The notes under the pieces: generated by a model
Told to the model about the DNA's origin: nothing
The model's input: the letters and a program-made list of their open reading frames with translations, nothing else
Database searches by the model: none
Source: Methylorubrum aminovorans
GTDB lineage: Bacteria; Pseudomonadota; Alphaproteobacteria; Rhizobiales; Beijerinckiaceae
DNA: 64,000 bases
Reading direction: 5' to 3'
Assembly: GCF_022179725.1 (NCBI RefSeq)
Contig: NZ_BPRC01000016.1
Coordinates: 1 to 64,000, forward strand
In this document: piece by piece, positions 8,600-18,361 of the stretch
Layout: each line of letters opens with the position of its first letter
Numbering within the stretch: the stretch's first letter is position 1
Program-made: the position numbers and the translations under genes

Positions 8600-9235
8600 A
8601 TGGCGGTCACGACGGCGCAGCCGATCGATCTCTACACCTGGAGCACGCCGAACGGGTGGAAGATCCCGATCATGCTCGAAGAGTGCGGGCTGCCCTACCG
8701 CGTCGTTCCGGTGAATATCGGCAAGGGCGAGCAGATGGCGCCCGACTTCCTGGCGATCTCGCCCAACAACAAGATCCCGGCCATCGTCGATCCGGACGGC
8801 CCCGGCGGCGCGCCGATCTCGGTGTTCGAGTCGGGCGCGATCCTGCAATATCTCGGGCGCAAGACCGGCTGCCTCTATCCGAGCGACGAGCGCGCCCGCA
8901 CGGCGGTGGACGAGTGGCTGTTCTGGCAGGTCGGCGGGCTTGGCCCGATGCTGGGTCAGGCCCACCATTTCCGCATCTACGCGCAGGACAAGATCCCCTA
9001 CGCCATCGAGCGGTTCACGGAGGAGGCCAAGCGCCTCTACGGTGTCCTCGACCGGCGGCTCGCGGCGCATGAATATCTCGCCGACACGTACTCGATCGCC
9101 GACATTGCCGCTCTGACCTGGGCCAAGTTTCACGGCAAGCAGGGTATCGAACTCGACGGACACCCGAACGTGCGGCGCTGGCTCGAGACGCTCCTCGCCC
9201 GTCCGGCGGTGCAGCGCGGCCTCGCCGCGATCTGA
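8600..9235 (+). CDS. Glutathione S-transferase, YfcG-like disulfide oxidoreductase
   Basis: This 211-residue protein has an N-terminal thioredoxin fold (about 8-90) with the YfcG signature TPNGWK at 16-21 and SPNNKIPAIVD near 54-64, plus FESGAILQYLGRK, the conserved glutathione gamma-glutamyl contact. The C-terminal helical domain ends with YSIADIAALTW. YfcG/YghU-type enzymes reduce disulfides with glutathione in the cytoplasm. The ATG at 8600 aligns best with the family; an in-frame ATG at 8567 adds 11 residues. It stands alone, with no same-strand neighbour. Confidence 0.85.
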   Translation: MAVTTAQPIDLYTWSTPNGWKIPIMLEECGLPYRVVPVNIGKGEQMAPDFLAISPNNKIPAIVDPDGPGGAPISVFESGAILQYLGRKTGCLYPSDERARTAVDEWLFWQVGGLGPMLGQAHHFRIYAQDKIPYAIERFTEEAKRLYGVLDRRLAAHEYLADTYSIADIAALTWAKFHGKQGIELDGHPNVRRWLETLLARPAVQRGLAAI

Positions 9236-10245
9236 TCCGACTTTGCCGGGACCGGGACGGGGCCTGCTGCGGGCCGGCGCGCTGCCGGGGGACAAGGTGC
9301 CGACCCGCGCGCCTGCCCCGGGGCCGGGGGATCAGCAGCGACGACGAGCCTCTCTGTTTTTCCTGACAAATGATGCTGCTTTGTGTCGGGCCCCTGCCCT
9401 ACCGTTGCTCGGGGCATCAGCGAGATCCGCCTCTAGGAGGCGCCTCGACGCGCTGCAGTTTCGGCAGGGCCTGTCTCTTGCCGGGTGCGCTGGGGACTTT
9501 TGCTGCCGCCCGACGTAAGCCGTTGCCGGCGAACGATTTTGCCGTTCAAGCATTCGTGCGGGCAAAAAACAGTCGGCTTGGCAGCAGATTTCCGCTTGAC
9601 GACCTCCCAATACGGACGCAGTCTCTCTGCGTGCTTCGCATTCGCAAGCACATCGGCCAAGAAACCGCTGGTCCGCGCACGGTTTGTTGGCGAAAGCTGG
9701 AGGAGACAGGGATGACTCCACCGCAGCGTCAAGCCGCAACGATAGCCTGAGAACCCGTTCGGTCTCGGACTTAGCGGCCCGCCACGAACACCGGACGGAA
9801 GCGGATCCCCAGGGGCGCAGAAGCGGCCTATACGGCGCGACTTCGAACACGCATCAGCCCCACCTTTGGACCGCTTCCGCCGCGGTTTCTACTGCAAGCG
9901 GGAAGACTTTCACCGTGCCGGCCGTCGGGGCCCGCGCGGATTTCGCCATGGGTGACAGGGCGATCGCGCTGGCGAAGAGGGGTCGGAGCCTACCGACCGA
10001 CCCGTTGCGGCTTTCACGACGCTTCTCATGCTGCAGCCGCTGCCGCGAAGTACGCCGCGACGCTTCCCCCGAGCGATCGACACCACGGGATCACCGTTCA
10101 GGCGTGCTTCGAGGCCGAGCTTGCGCCCGACACCTCAACATGAGCGGGGCGAACCTTCCGAACCAGCCCGATCAAAAGAGGCCTCAGCGGACGCGCATTC
10201 GTGGTCGCCGGCGTCATTCGTCGAGGTCGGTCGCGGCGGGTCGGA
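9236..10245. other. About 1 kb gap downstream of tolB with no supported gene
   Basis: The frames here are Arg/Ser/Cys-rich and overlap on both strands, so they look like GC-rich noise. No Pal (OmpA-like NX2LSX2RAX2V motif) and no CpoB is visible, although those genes usually follow tolB. No tRNA, terminator with a T-run, or insertion sequence end was recognised. The stretch could be a decayed gene, a rearrangement scar or an unrecognised RNA gene. Confidence 0.5.
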
Positions 10246-11586
10246 TTACTTCCCTGACAGAAGCGGCGACCAGGTCGGGTCCGAGGCGAAGGATGGGGTC
10301 GGCACCGGCTGCTCCACCTTGCCGGTGATGTCGACCATGTAGAGCTTGCCGCCGCCCTGCCCGCCCGGATCGCGGAAGAACATCACGTACTGGCCGTTCG
10401 GCGCGAAGGTCGGGCTCTCGTTGTGGAAGCCCTCCGTCAGCACCCGCTCGCCCGAGCCGTCGGGCTTCATCACGCAGATGGCAAAGCCGCCCTTGCGCTG
10501 CCGGGTGAAGGCGATGAGGTCGCCGCGGGGCGACCAGGCCGGCTGCGAGGCCGAGCCCTCGCCGAACGAGAGACGGCGCGGGTTCGAGCCGTCGGCGCCC
10601 ATCACGTAGATCTGCTGCGAGCCGCCGCGGTCGGATTCGAACACGATCTGGCTGCCGTCGGGCGAATAGCTCGGCGAGGTATCGATCGCGAGCCCTTGGG
10701 TCACCGGCGTCTGGGCCTTGGAGGCGAGATCGACGGTGACGATGTCGGCGTTGCCGCCCTGCTGCACGCTCATCACGAGGCGGCGCCCGTCCGGCGAGAA
10801 GCGCGGGCTCGCGCTCATGGAGGCGAAGTTGCCCACCGTCTGGCGCTTGCCGGTTTCCAGGTCGATCATCTGCACCTTCGGCTGCTGGCCCGGCGCCTGG
10901 GTCATGAAGGCGATCTCCTGTCCCGCGGGCGAGTAGCGCGGGGCCACCACCGAAACGTCGCCGCCGCCGGTCAGCGCGCGAACGTTGGCGCCGTCCTGAT
11001 CCATCACCATCAGGCGCTTGCGGCGGTTCTCCTTCGGACCGGATTCATCGACATAGGCGACGCGGCTGTCGAACCAGGGCCCGAGGCCGGTGACCTTGGT
11101 ATAGACCGCGTCCGATACGAGGTGGCCGGTGCGGCGGGCGTTGGCAACGTCGGTGCCGTATTGCTGGCCCGTGATCTGCTGCCCCGAGGCCACGTCCCAC
11201 AGGCGGAAGGCGACGGTGAGCCGGCCCGAGGCGTCGCGCCCGACCCGGCCGGTCACCAGCGCCTGCACGCCCGCGCCCTTCCAGGCCTCAAAATTCGGCG
11301 CCGCGTCGAAGCTCGGATTCTCGGGGAAGCGCCCCTTCTCCAGCGGCGTGAAGTAGCCGGAGCGGCGCAGGTTGTTGGTGATGACGCTGGCCACCAGCGT
11401 GCCGAGGCTGGCATCGCCCGCGAAGTCGGCGATCGCGATCGGCATCGGCTGGAAGGCGCCGCTGCCGATGCGGAGCTGGAGCTGCGCCTGAGCCGGCGTC
11501 GCGGCGGGGAGCGCCAGGGCGAGGACGCCGAGCGCGGCCGCGAGCGCCGGCAGGAGGGTGCGCCGGGTGAAGGCTGTTCCAGGCAT
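10246..11586 (-). CDS. tolB: Tol-Pal system periplasmic beta-propeller TolB
   Basis: This 446-residue protein starts with a signal peptide ending at about residue 34 (ATPAQAQ). An N-terminal alpha/beta domain (about 40-165) binds TolA in known systems, and a six-bladed propeller of PD40-type repeats (about 185-430) binds Pal. Repeat signatures such as PRYSPAGQEIAFM, PRFSPDGRRLVMS and PSYSPDGSQIVFE are plain. It sits 74 bp after tolA and acts in outer membrane constriction during division. pal does not follow it here. Confidence 0.95.
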   Translation of the reverse strand: MPGTAFTRRTLLPALAAALGVLALALPAATPAQAQLQLRIGSGAFQPMPIAIADFAGDASLGTLVASVITNNLRRSGYFTPLEKGRFPENPSFDAAPNFEAWKGAGVQALVTGRVGRDASGRLTVAFRLWDVASGQQITGQQYGTDVANARRTGHLVSDAVYTKVTGLGPWFDSRVAYVDESGPKENRRKRLMVMDQDGANVRALTGGGDVSVVAPRYSPAGQEIAFMTQAPGQQPKVQMIDLETGKRQTVGNFASMSASPRFSPDGRRLVMSVQQGGNADIVTVDLASKAQTPVTQGLAIDTSPSYSPDGSQIVFESDRGGSQQIYVMGADGSNPRRLSFGEGSASQPAWSPRGDLIAFTRQRKGGFAICVMKPDGSGERVLTEGFHNESPTFAPNGQYVMFFRDPGGQGGGKLYMVDITGKVEQPVPTPSFASDPTWSPLLSGK

Positions 11587-11660
11587 GGGACAAGTCCAGG
11601 TCGTTCAGGGAGTGCGGAAGGGGAAGGCCGCGATGACGCGGTGTGATCGGCGCAGGCGGA

Positions 11661-13043
11661 TCACACGGGCGAGAACTCGAACTCGGCGTTGATGGCCTTC
11701 CAGTCGTTGTAATACGGCGCGTACTGGGTCGGGATCTTGTAGGGGGCGCAACGCCGCACCGCCCGGAGGGCCGCCTGGGCGATCGACTGATCGACCGAGT
11801 TGTTTCCGGCGCGCATCACCCGCGGCTCGGCCGTTAGCGAACCGTCCGGGTTGAGGCGGATGTCGAGCATCGGCAGCACCACGCCCTGCGTCGCGCCCGG
11901 AGGCGCCGAGTAGCACCGCTCGATCTGCTGCTGCAGCATGCCGACCAGGGCGTCGCGCAACGAGGGCGAGAGCTTTTGCGCGGTGCCGGTCGACGTGCCG
12001 AGCGAAGCCGTACGCTGCACTTCGCGGCCGGTGGAGCCGGTCGAATGCGAGGCCGTGCGGGTATGGGTCTCGCGGCTGTCGCCGGTGCTGGTCCTGTTGG
12101 CGAGTTCGGCCTGCTGGCGCGCCTTGGCCTCGGCATCCGCCTTCGCTTTGGCCTCAGCCATCGCCTTCGCCTTGGCTTTCGCGGCGGCCTCGGCTTTAGC
12201 TTTCGCCTCGGCTTCCGCCTTGGCCTTGGCCTCGGCGACCTGCTTGCGATGCTCGCCCTCCGCCGCGGCTTTCGCCGCCGCTTCAGCCTTCGCTTCGGCT
12301 TCCGCCTTGGCCTGCGCCTCTGCCTCCGCCTTGGCCTTGGCGTCCGCTTTCGCCTTAGCCTCCGCGCGCGCCTTGGCCTTCGCCTCGGCGGCCTTCTCCG
12401 CAGCCTTGGCGGCGGCCTCGGCCTCGGCCTCCGCCTGCTCACGCTCGACCAGCTTCTGCAGTTCCTCGCGCTTCTCGGCCTCCGCCTTCGCGGCGGCGGC
12501 CTTGGCTTCAGCTGCCTTCGCTGCCTCGGCCTTGGCCGCGGAATCCGCTTTCGCCTTGGCTTCGGCCTTGGCCTTTGCCTCGGCCGCTTTCGCCGCAGCG
12601 GCCTTCTCCGCCTCGGCTTTCGCAGCTTCCGCCTTCGCGGCGGCGGCCTCGGCCTCTTCCTTCACCGGGTCGGCGGTGTCGGCGCGCAGCGGCATCGCAT
12701 CGACGGCCGCGAGCTTGGTCTCGGCGGTGCGGGTGGGCGCGGCCGGCGCATCCGTTTTCGCGTTCTCGGGCTCGCGCTCCTCGATCTTTTCGGAGACACG
12801 GTCGGCCCGGTTTGGATTCTTCTCCGGCTTCTCCGCATTGCGCTCGCCGCGGGTCATCTCCGAGAATTGCTGCTCGGTCAGCACCTCGACCGGCACGCCC
12901 TCCTGGGCGTCGGGCAATGCCGGGGCGGCAACCGCGAACAGCGCGAGGCCCAGCACGGCCGCATGCGCCCCGGCGGAGATCCAGACGCCCGGCTCACGGT
13001 TCCTGAGAGACTCTGGGAGAGAATTGGGCCAGCGCAGAGCCAC
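11661..13043 (-). CDS. tolA: Tol-Pal system inner-membrane linker TolA
   Basis: This 460-residue protein has one membrane anchor near 20-45, then a very long Ala/Lys/Glu helical domain (about 130-330, KAEAEAKAKAEA repeats) spanning the periplasm, and a C-terminal TolA/TonB-like domain (about 365-460) that contacts TolB and the outer membrane. A GTG at 13043 is the likely start. The repeated domain gives very long antisense open frames that are not genes. It follows tolR by 15 bp in the tolQRAB order, so co-transcription is expected. Confidence 0.93.
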   Translation of the reverse strand: MALRWPNSLPESLRNREPGVWISAGAHAAVLGLALFAVAAPALPDAQEGVPVEVLTEQQFSEMTRGERNAEKPEKNPNRADRVSEKIEEREPENAKTDAPAAPTRTAETKLAAVDAMPLRADTADPVKEEAEAAAAKAEAAKAEAEKAAAAKAAEAKAKAEAKAKADSAAKAEAAKAAEAKAAAAKAEAEKREELQKLVEREQAEAEAEAAAKAAEKAAEAKAKARAEAKAKADAKAKAEAEAQAKAEAEAKAEAAAKAAAEGEHRKQVAEAKAKAEAEAKAKAEAAAKAKAKAMAEAKAKADAEAKARQQAELANRTSTGDSRETHTRTASHSTGSTGREVQRTASLGTSTGTAQKLSPSLRDALVGMLQQQIERCYSAPPGATQGVVLPMLDIRLNPDGSLTAEPRVMRAGNNSVDQSIAQAALRAVRRCAPYKIPTQYAPYYNDWKAINAEFEFSPV

Positions 13044-13058
13044 GTGTGTCTCGCTCCG

Positions 13059-13508
13059 CTAATTCGATTCCGGCTCGGTGACGAGGGCGACCTTCTTGAA
13101 GCCGCCGCCGGTCACGATCGCCATCACCTGGGCCACGCGCCCGTAATCGACGCGTTTGTCGCCGCGCACGAACACGCGCTCCTCGGTGCCGGTCTTGGCC
13201 GTCTGCATGAGCTGGGGCACGATGTCGTCGTCCTTCAGCTCGACCTCGCCGAGATAGACCTCGCCGGTGCGGCGGATCGACAGCGTGATCGGCTTGACGT
13301 CGGAGTTGAGCGGGCTCGCCTTGGATTGCGGCAGGTCGAGGGGAACGCCCACCGTCATCATCGGGGCGGCCACCATGAACACGATGAGGAGCACCAGCAC
13401 GACGTCGATGAACGGCGTCATGTTGATCTCGTTGATGGCGCCGTGCCCGCGCCGTCCGCGGCGGCGGCGCTTGCCGCCGCCCTGCGCCGCGCCGTGCGTC
13501 ATGCCCAT
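13059..13508 (-). CDS. tolR: Tol-Pal system proton-channel subunit TolR
   Basis: This 149-residue ExbD/TolR family protein has a basic cytoplasmic N-terminus, one membrane helix (about 25-48) containing the family aspartate in INMTPFIDVVLVLLIVFMV, and a periplasmic domain. That aspartate, together with TolQ, carries the proton flow that energises TolA. The ATG at 13508 or the ATG two codons later could serve as start. It lies between tolQ and tolA with short gaps. Confidence 0.93.
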   Translation of the reverse strand: MGMTHGAAQGGGKRRRRGRRGHGAINEINMTPFIDVVLVLLIVFMVAAPMMTVGVPLDLPQSKASPLNSDVKPITLSIRRTGEVYLGEVELKDDDIVPQLMQTAKTGTEERVFVRGDKRVDYGRVAQVMAIVTGGGFKKVALVTEPESN

Positions 13509-13552
13509 CGAACTTTGCCCATGATCTCGGCTCCCGCTTCAGCAACGACCAA

Positions 13553-14269
<717 letters not shown>

Positions 14270-14568
14270 CGAACGATCCTCGCGTCGTCAGGGCCGCGCT
14301 GGGGCGCACCGGACTGCCGACTGATCCTTTGAGCGATGAGACCTGAGATCACTCGCGAATCTGTCGAAAGTAAGGGTCGGAGGCATCGCCGGCCCAACCC
14401 GTGCTGCGGCGCGGTGCGACCCTTCCCGAACACGAGTCTAAGCCCGCGACAGGGTTAAGAAACCGTTGCCAGGAGCCGCTGCCCAACGTTCGCGTAACGA
14501 CCGAGCCCTGCCGCGGCACGGATCACGAGACCCGAACCGGTGGCATCGTCCAAGGCAGCTGCTCGCTA
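14270..14568. other. Gap between ybgC and tolQ, probable tolQ promoter region
   Basis: This 299-bp non-coding stretch separates ybgC from tolQ, which overlap or nearly touch in many proteobacteria. No clear hairpin terminator or operator was recognised. The distance suggests that tolQRAB has its own promoter here, which is inference. Confidence 0.35.
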
Positions 14569-15006
14569 TCAGGCCGAAGCCGAGACTGGCGGTGTCAGCG
14601 CCCGGCGCAAGGTATCCGGCAGGCGGATCGCCCGCCCGCTTCGGACGCAGGCCACGACGACTTCGGCGCGCACCAGCACGTCCTCGCCCCGGCGCACTTC
14701 CTGGGCGAGATGCATGGAGGCGCCGCGCAATTCGCTCGACCGCGTGTGGACCTCGATCAGGTCGTCCATGCGGGCGGGCTTGAGGAAGTCGAGGGTCATC
14801 TTCCGTACGACGAAGACGAGGCCCGTCCCGTCCGCGTGCAGGTCCGACTGGTCGCCCGCGAGACCGCGCAGCAACTCGGTGCGCCCGCGCTCCATGAAGC
14901 GCAGATAGCTCGCGTGGTAGACGAAGCCCGAGAAATCGGTGTCCTCGTAATAGACGCGCAGCGGGAGGCGGTGCGCGTCAGCGCCTGTCGTCGGATCCAT
15001 GGGCAT
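14569..15006 (-). CDS. ybgC: Tol-Pal associated acyl-CoA thioesterase YbgC
   Basis: This 145-residue protein has the 4-hydroxybenzoyl-CoA thioesterase hot-dog fold. The signature VYYEDTDFSGFVYHASYLRF contains the catalytic Asp, followed by FMERGRTELLR. Family members hydrolyse short-chain acyl-CoA or acyl-ACP at the membrane. The ATG at 15006 (or 15000) fits the family length; a longer open frame upstream is Pro/Thr-rich noise. It belongs to the tol cluster. Confidence 0.92.
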   Translation of the reverse strand: MPMDPTTGADAHRLPLRVYYEDTDFSGFVYHASYLRFMERGRTELLRGLAGDQSDLHADGTGLVFVVRKMTLDFLKPARMDDLIEVHTRSSELRGASMHLAQEVRRGEDVLVRAEVVVACVRSGRAIRLPDTLRRALTPPVSASA

Positions 15007-15082
15007 CCGGATATGGAGAGGGTGCCAGTTCTTACCGGCTCCCGCCCGAGGTGGCGAGGGGTGGACGATCCCTGAAACGGCG

Positions 15083-15109
15083 AGGGCCGCCCCTCTGGAG
15101 GGCGGCCCT
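15083..15109 (-). terminator. Hairpin terminator after the DUF4142 gene
   Basis: A perfect 10-bp GC-rich stem (AGGGCCGCCC with GGGCGGCCCT) and a 7-nt loop lie 25 bp past the stop of the minus-strand DUF4142 gene. The T-run on the minus strand is short (GTTTC), so termination strength is uncertain. Confidence 0.65.
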
Positions 15110-15133
15110 GCCGGTGTAACCTGTTCGGATCGA

Positions 15134-15850
15134 TCAGCCGCCGATGCGGCCGGCGAGCGTCGCGGAATGGGCGTGCTCGTCGGCGATGTAGGGCAGCGCT
15201 TGGTTGGCGAAGGTGCGGCCGGCGGCGCTGTCGCCGTTGCGGGCGTAGCTGCTGTAGAGCGCCAGCGTGCGTGCGTCCGAACGGGCCTGCCCGTTGATGT
15301 AGGTGCGGTCAAACTCGCGGGCGGAGCGAGTCGAGCGCAGGCGTTCGAGGCGCTGCTGGCCGTTCGGGCTGAGGGCGACGCGGCGGCCGGGTTCGCCGGG
15401 GCTGTTGTCGATCAGGCCGACGCCGCCGAGCACACCGCCGACGATGCCGGTGCCGATGTTGGCGGCCAGCGTCACCGGGGCGAGCACGACGCCGATCGGG
15501 TTGTCGAGGCGAGTCGGGATGCCTTGGCTGTCGGAAACGATGCGGCCCGATGCGGTGAGCGAGGTGCCCTCAGGCAGCAGCGCCTTGGTGGTGGCCTCAC
15601 GCTCGACCAGCACGCGGTTGGCGTAGTTGCGCACCCGCGGGTTGCGAGAACGTTCGAGGGCGATGCGGCTCGCCTCGATGCTCGCCGCGTCCGAGCGCAG
15701 GGCCTCGGCGCGGAACTCCCGCGTGTCGGTCGCGGCAGCGCCGATCGGCGCATCGGCACCGATCCGCAGCGGCAGGGCATCCTGGGCAAAAGCAGGCGTG
15801 GCGAGGGCGGCGACGGACAGGCCGAGGGCGGCCAAGACGGTCGACTTCAT
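15134..15850 (-). CDS. Secreted DUF4142 family protein
   Basis: This 238-residue protein has a signal peptide (MKSTVLAALGLSVAALATPA, cleaved after AFA). A DUF4142-like four-helix bundle appears in two parts (about 40-90 and 165-235), with ALERSRNPRVRNYANRVL typical of the family. Between them is a Gly-rich hydrophobic insert (about 115-145, VVLAPVTLAANIGTGIVGG). DUF4142 proteins are ferritin-like periplasmic proteins of unknown function. It is flanked downstream by its own hairpin. Confidence 0.8.
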   Translation of the reverse strand: MKSTVLAALGLSVAALATPAFAQDALPLRIGADAPIGAAATDTREFRAEALRSDAASIEASRIALERSRNPRVRNYANRVLVEREATTKALLPEGTSLTASGRIVSDSQGIPTRLDNPIGVVLAPVTLAANIGTGIVGGVLGGVGLIDNSPGEPGRRVALSPNGQQRLERLRSTRSAREFDRTYINGQARSDARTLALYSSYARNGDSAAGRTFANQALPYIADEHAHSATLAGRIGG

Positions 15851-16090
15851 GGCGGATGCTTCCTTGAAGCTCGTGCTGGGAGTGTCGTTGGGGCCGGCGC
15901 TCCTCAAGGAGCGGGGTCGCGGCCTCAACTTGTGCGGTGCATGCATGTTCCGGCAGCGCACCATCCTGTGATCACAGGTCCCAGGCTGCGACGTTTGAGC
16001 CTCCCGTCGAGGGAATGGGGTTGAAAAACCACTGGCGAAACAACGCCGAGCGGCTGCTTCTGCAGCCGAAACACCAACGGCGTGGACTTG

Positions 16091-17116
16091 TTAAGCGGGG
16101 TGTTTTCCTGCTTCGCCCTTCGGGCCGATATGCTTCGAATGCAAATCTCGAGCGGCCAGCTTCCGGTCGTCGCCGAGATCGATCACGACGATCTCGGGCG
16201 GGATCCCGAAGCGCACCGGGGCGATGCTCATGCCGAGGCCGCCCGAGACGATCAGATCCGCCTGCTCGCGGACGTGGCCGTAAGCGAAGCGGTTCTTGTA
16301 GCGAGAGGGCACCACCGGCGCGTAGCCGAACACGCGCACCTGCCCGCCATGGGTGTGGCCCGAGAGCGTGAGGGCGATCCGCGGCGGCACCTGCGGGAAG
16401 ATGTCGGGCTCGTGCGCCAGCAGGATCGCGGGCGCGCCCTCTGGGATCTGGGCGAGCGTCCCCGGCAGGTCATCGACGCCGATCCGGGAATGGCCGCGCT
16501 TCTTTCGGCTCGGCAGAAAGGCGAGCTGGTCGCCGAGGCCTGCGAGCCAGACCTCGTGCCCTCGCACCGAGAGCGGCACCGCCTCGTTCTGAAGCACGCG
16601 GATGCCGTTGCGCCGCAGGGCCTCGCCCGCGATCGTCGGCCCGCTGCCGCGCGCCTGGGCCGAGCGGTCCTCCCACCAGTCGTGATTGCCGAGAATCGCG
16701 TAGGCACCGAGCGGCGCTTTCAGCCGTCCCAGGACCGGCCCCCACTCGGCGGCATCGACGTACCGGGTCACGAGGTTCATGCCGGACACGTAATCGCCGA
16801 GCAGCACCGTCACGTCGCCGCTCAGGGCGTTCGCGGCGGTGACGATCCCCTCGATGCGTCCGGCGGACATCCACGGCTCGCAGGCATGGATGTCGGACAG
16901 CGCGACGATCCGCAGGCTCAGGCCCTCCGGCCAGGGGCCGAGCGGCCGGAGCCGGTAGCGGGTGACGGTGAGGCGCATCGGCTCGATGCCGACGGCGTAG
17001 GCGCCCGTGCCGGCGCCGGTCAGCGCCGTCGCGCCGAGGCCGATCAGCACCGTGCGGCGGGTGACGGAGACGGGCGACATCTTGCGCGAGGTCGTGCGAT
17101 CGACCGCCTCAGGCAT
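16091..17116 (-). CDS. Tat-exported metallophosphoesterase (YaeI-like)
   Basis: This 341-residue protein has a twin-arginine signal (SVTRRTVLIGLGATALTG, residues about 17-34). The calcineurin-like metal-binding motifs appear in order: LSDIHACE near 75, LLGDYVSGM near 104, LGNHDWWED near 140, LAHEPDIF near 235 and SGHTHGGQV near 252. YaeI-type enzymes hydrolyse phosphodiester bonds, possibly in lipid precursors, on the outer face of the membrane. Its ATG overlaps the end of ruvB by 8 bp, so the two are probably co-transcribed. Substrate is unknown. Confidence 0.88.
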   Translation of the reverse strand: MPEAVDRTTSRKMSPVSVTRRTVLIGLGATALTGAGTGAYAVGIEPMRLTVTRYRLRPLGPWPEGLSLRIVALSDIHACEPWMSAGRIEGIVTAANALSGDVTVLLGDYVSGMNLVTRYVDAAEWGPVLGRLKAPLGAYAILGNHDWWEDRSAQARGSGPTIAGEALRRNGIRVLQNEAVPLSVRGHEVWLAGLGDQLAFLPSRKKRGHSRIGVDDLPGTLAQIPEGAPAILLAHEPDIFPQVPPRIALTLSGHTHGGQVRVFGYAPVVPSRYKNRFAYGHVREQADLIVSGGLGMSIAPVRFGIPPEIVVIDLGDDRKLAARDLHSKHIGPKGEAGKHPA

Positions 17117-18179
17117 CCGGGTCGTCGCTGCCGCCGAACAGGCCGAACTGGGTGCTCGGATCGCGCCGGGGCTCGGCGAAGCCCATGTGCCGGAAGGCGT
17201 GCGGCGTCAGGACCCGGCCGCGCGGGGTGCGCTGCACGAAGCCCTTCTGGATCAGGTAGGGCTCGATGATGTCCTCGATCGCGTCACGCGGCTCGGAGAG
17301 CGCGGCGGCGATGGTCTCGATCCCGACCGGGCCGCCGCCGAACGAGGCGGCGATCAGGGTGAGATACTTGCGGTCCATCACGTCGAGGCCGACGGGATCG
17401 ACGTCGAGCATCTGCAGCGCCCGGTCGGCGATGGCGCGGCTCACCGTCTGCGCGTCCTCGACGATGGCGAAGTCGCGCACCCGTCGCAGAAGGCGACCGG
17501 CGATGCGCGGCGTGCCGCGGGCCCGCTTGGCGATCTCGTTGGCGCCCTCCTCCGACATGCCGAGGCCGAGCACCCGCGCGCCGCGCCGGACGATGAGTTC
17601 GAGCTCGTCGATCTCGTAGAATTCGAGCCGGATCGGGATGCCGAAGCGGTCGCGCAAGGGCGTAGTGAGGAGACCCGCGCGGGTGGTGGCGCCGACGAGG
17701 GTGAATTTCGGCAGCTCGATCTTCACCGAGCGGGCGGCCGGCCCTTCGCCGATGATGAGGTCGAGCTGATAATCCTCCATCGCCGGGTAGAGGATCTCCT
17801 CCACCGCCGGGTTGAGGCGGTGGATCTCGTCGATGAACAGGACGTCGCGCTCCTCCAGATTGGTGAGCTGCGCGGCCAAGTCGCCTGCCTTGGCGATGAC
17901 CGGACCGGAGGTCGAGCGGAAGTTCACCCCGAGTTCGCGGGCGACGATCTGGGCGAGCGTCGTCTTGCCCAGGCCCGGCGGGCCGACGAAGAGGACGTGG
18001 TCGAGGGCCTGGCCGGTCTTCTTGGCCGCCTCGATGAAGATGTTCATGTTGGCGCGCGCCGCCCGCTGGCCGATGAACTCGCCGAGGCTCAAGGGGCGGA
18101 TCGACTGATCGACGTCGTCCGCCCTGCGCTCGGGGTTCAACAGGGTCTTGCCGGGCTTCGAGGGTCTGTCTTCGCTCAC
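17109..18179 (-). CDS. ruvB: Holliday junction branch-migration helicase RuvB
   Basis: A GTG at 18179 gives 356 residues matching family length; longer in-frame starts reach 18284. The AAA+ core shows Walker A (GPPGLGKTTLA, near 65), Walker B (FIDEIHR, near 112), sensor 1 (VGATTRAGLL) and arginine finger (PLRDRFG), followed by the winged-helix domain (PYLIQKGFVQRTPRGR). RuvB drives branch migration with RuvA. ruvC and ruvA, often just upstream, are absent: the next gene upstream is divergent. Confidence 0.95.
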   Translation of the reverse strand: MSEDRPSKPGKTLLNPERRADDVDQSIRPLSLGEFIGQRAARANMNIFIEAAKKTGQALDHVLFVGPPGLGKTTLAQIVARELGVNFRSTSGPVIAKAGDLAAQLTNLEERDVLFIDEIHRLNPAVEEILYPAMEDYQLDLIIGEGPAARSVKIELPKFTLVGATTRAGLLTTPLRDRFGIPIRLEFYEIDELELIVRRGARVLGLGMSEEGANEIAKRARGTPRIAGRLLRRVRDFAIVEDAQTVSRAIADRALQMLDVDPVGLDVMDRKYLTLIAASFGGGPVGIETIAAALSEPRDAIEDIIEPYLIQKGFVQRTPRGRVLTPHAFRHMGFAEPRRDPSTQFGLFGGSDDPDA

Positions 18180-18361
18180 GGGGGTCTCGCGGGGCGGCGT
18201 CTGTCCTCGCGTTTTGCACATCCCGCGCGCCGGGGCCACCGCGGTTGATCGGCTCCGGAGAGCGGGGGCGACGTGCCGCGGCACACGCCACGCGGGAGGG
18301 TGTCAGCGAGTTGGTAACCAACACCGCCGATGATCGCCGCGTGCTCCCGTCGAGAACCGCG

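Noticed and set aside
9332..9850. A 172-codon minus-strand frame in the tolB downstream gap, considered as pal
   Set aside because: It lacks a lipobox and the OmpA-like peptidoglycan-binding motif, and it is Arg/Cys/Ser-rich.
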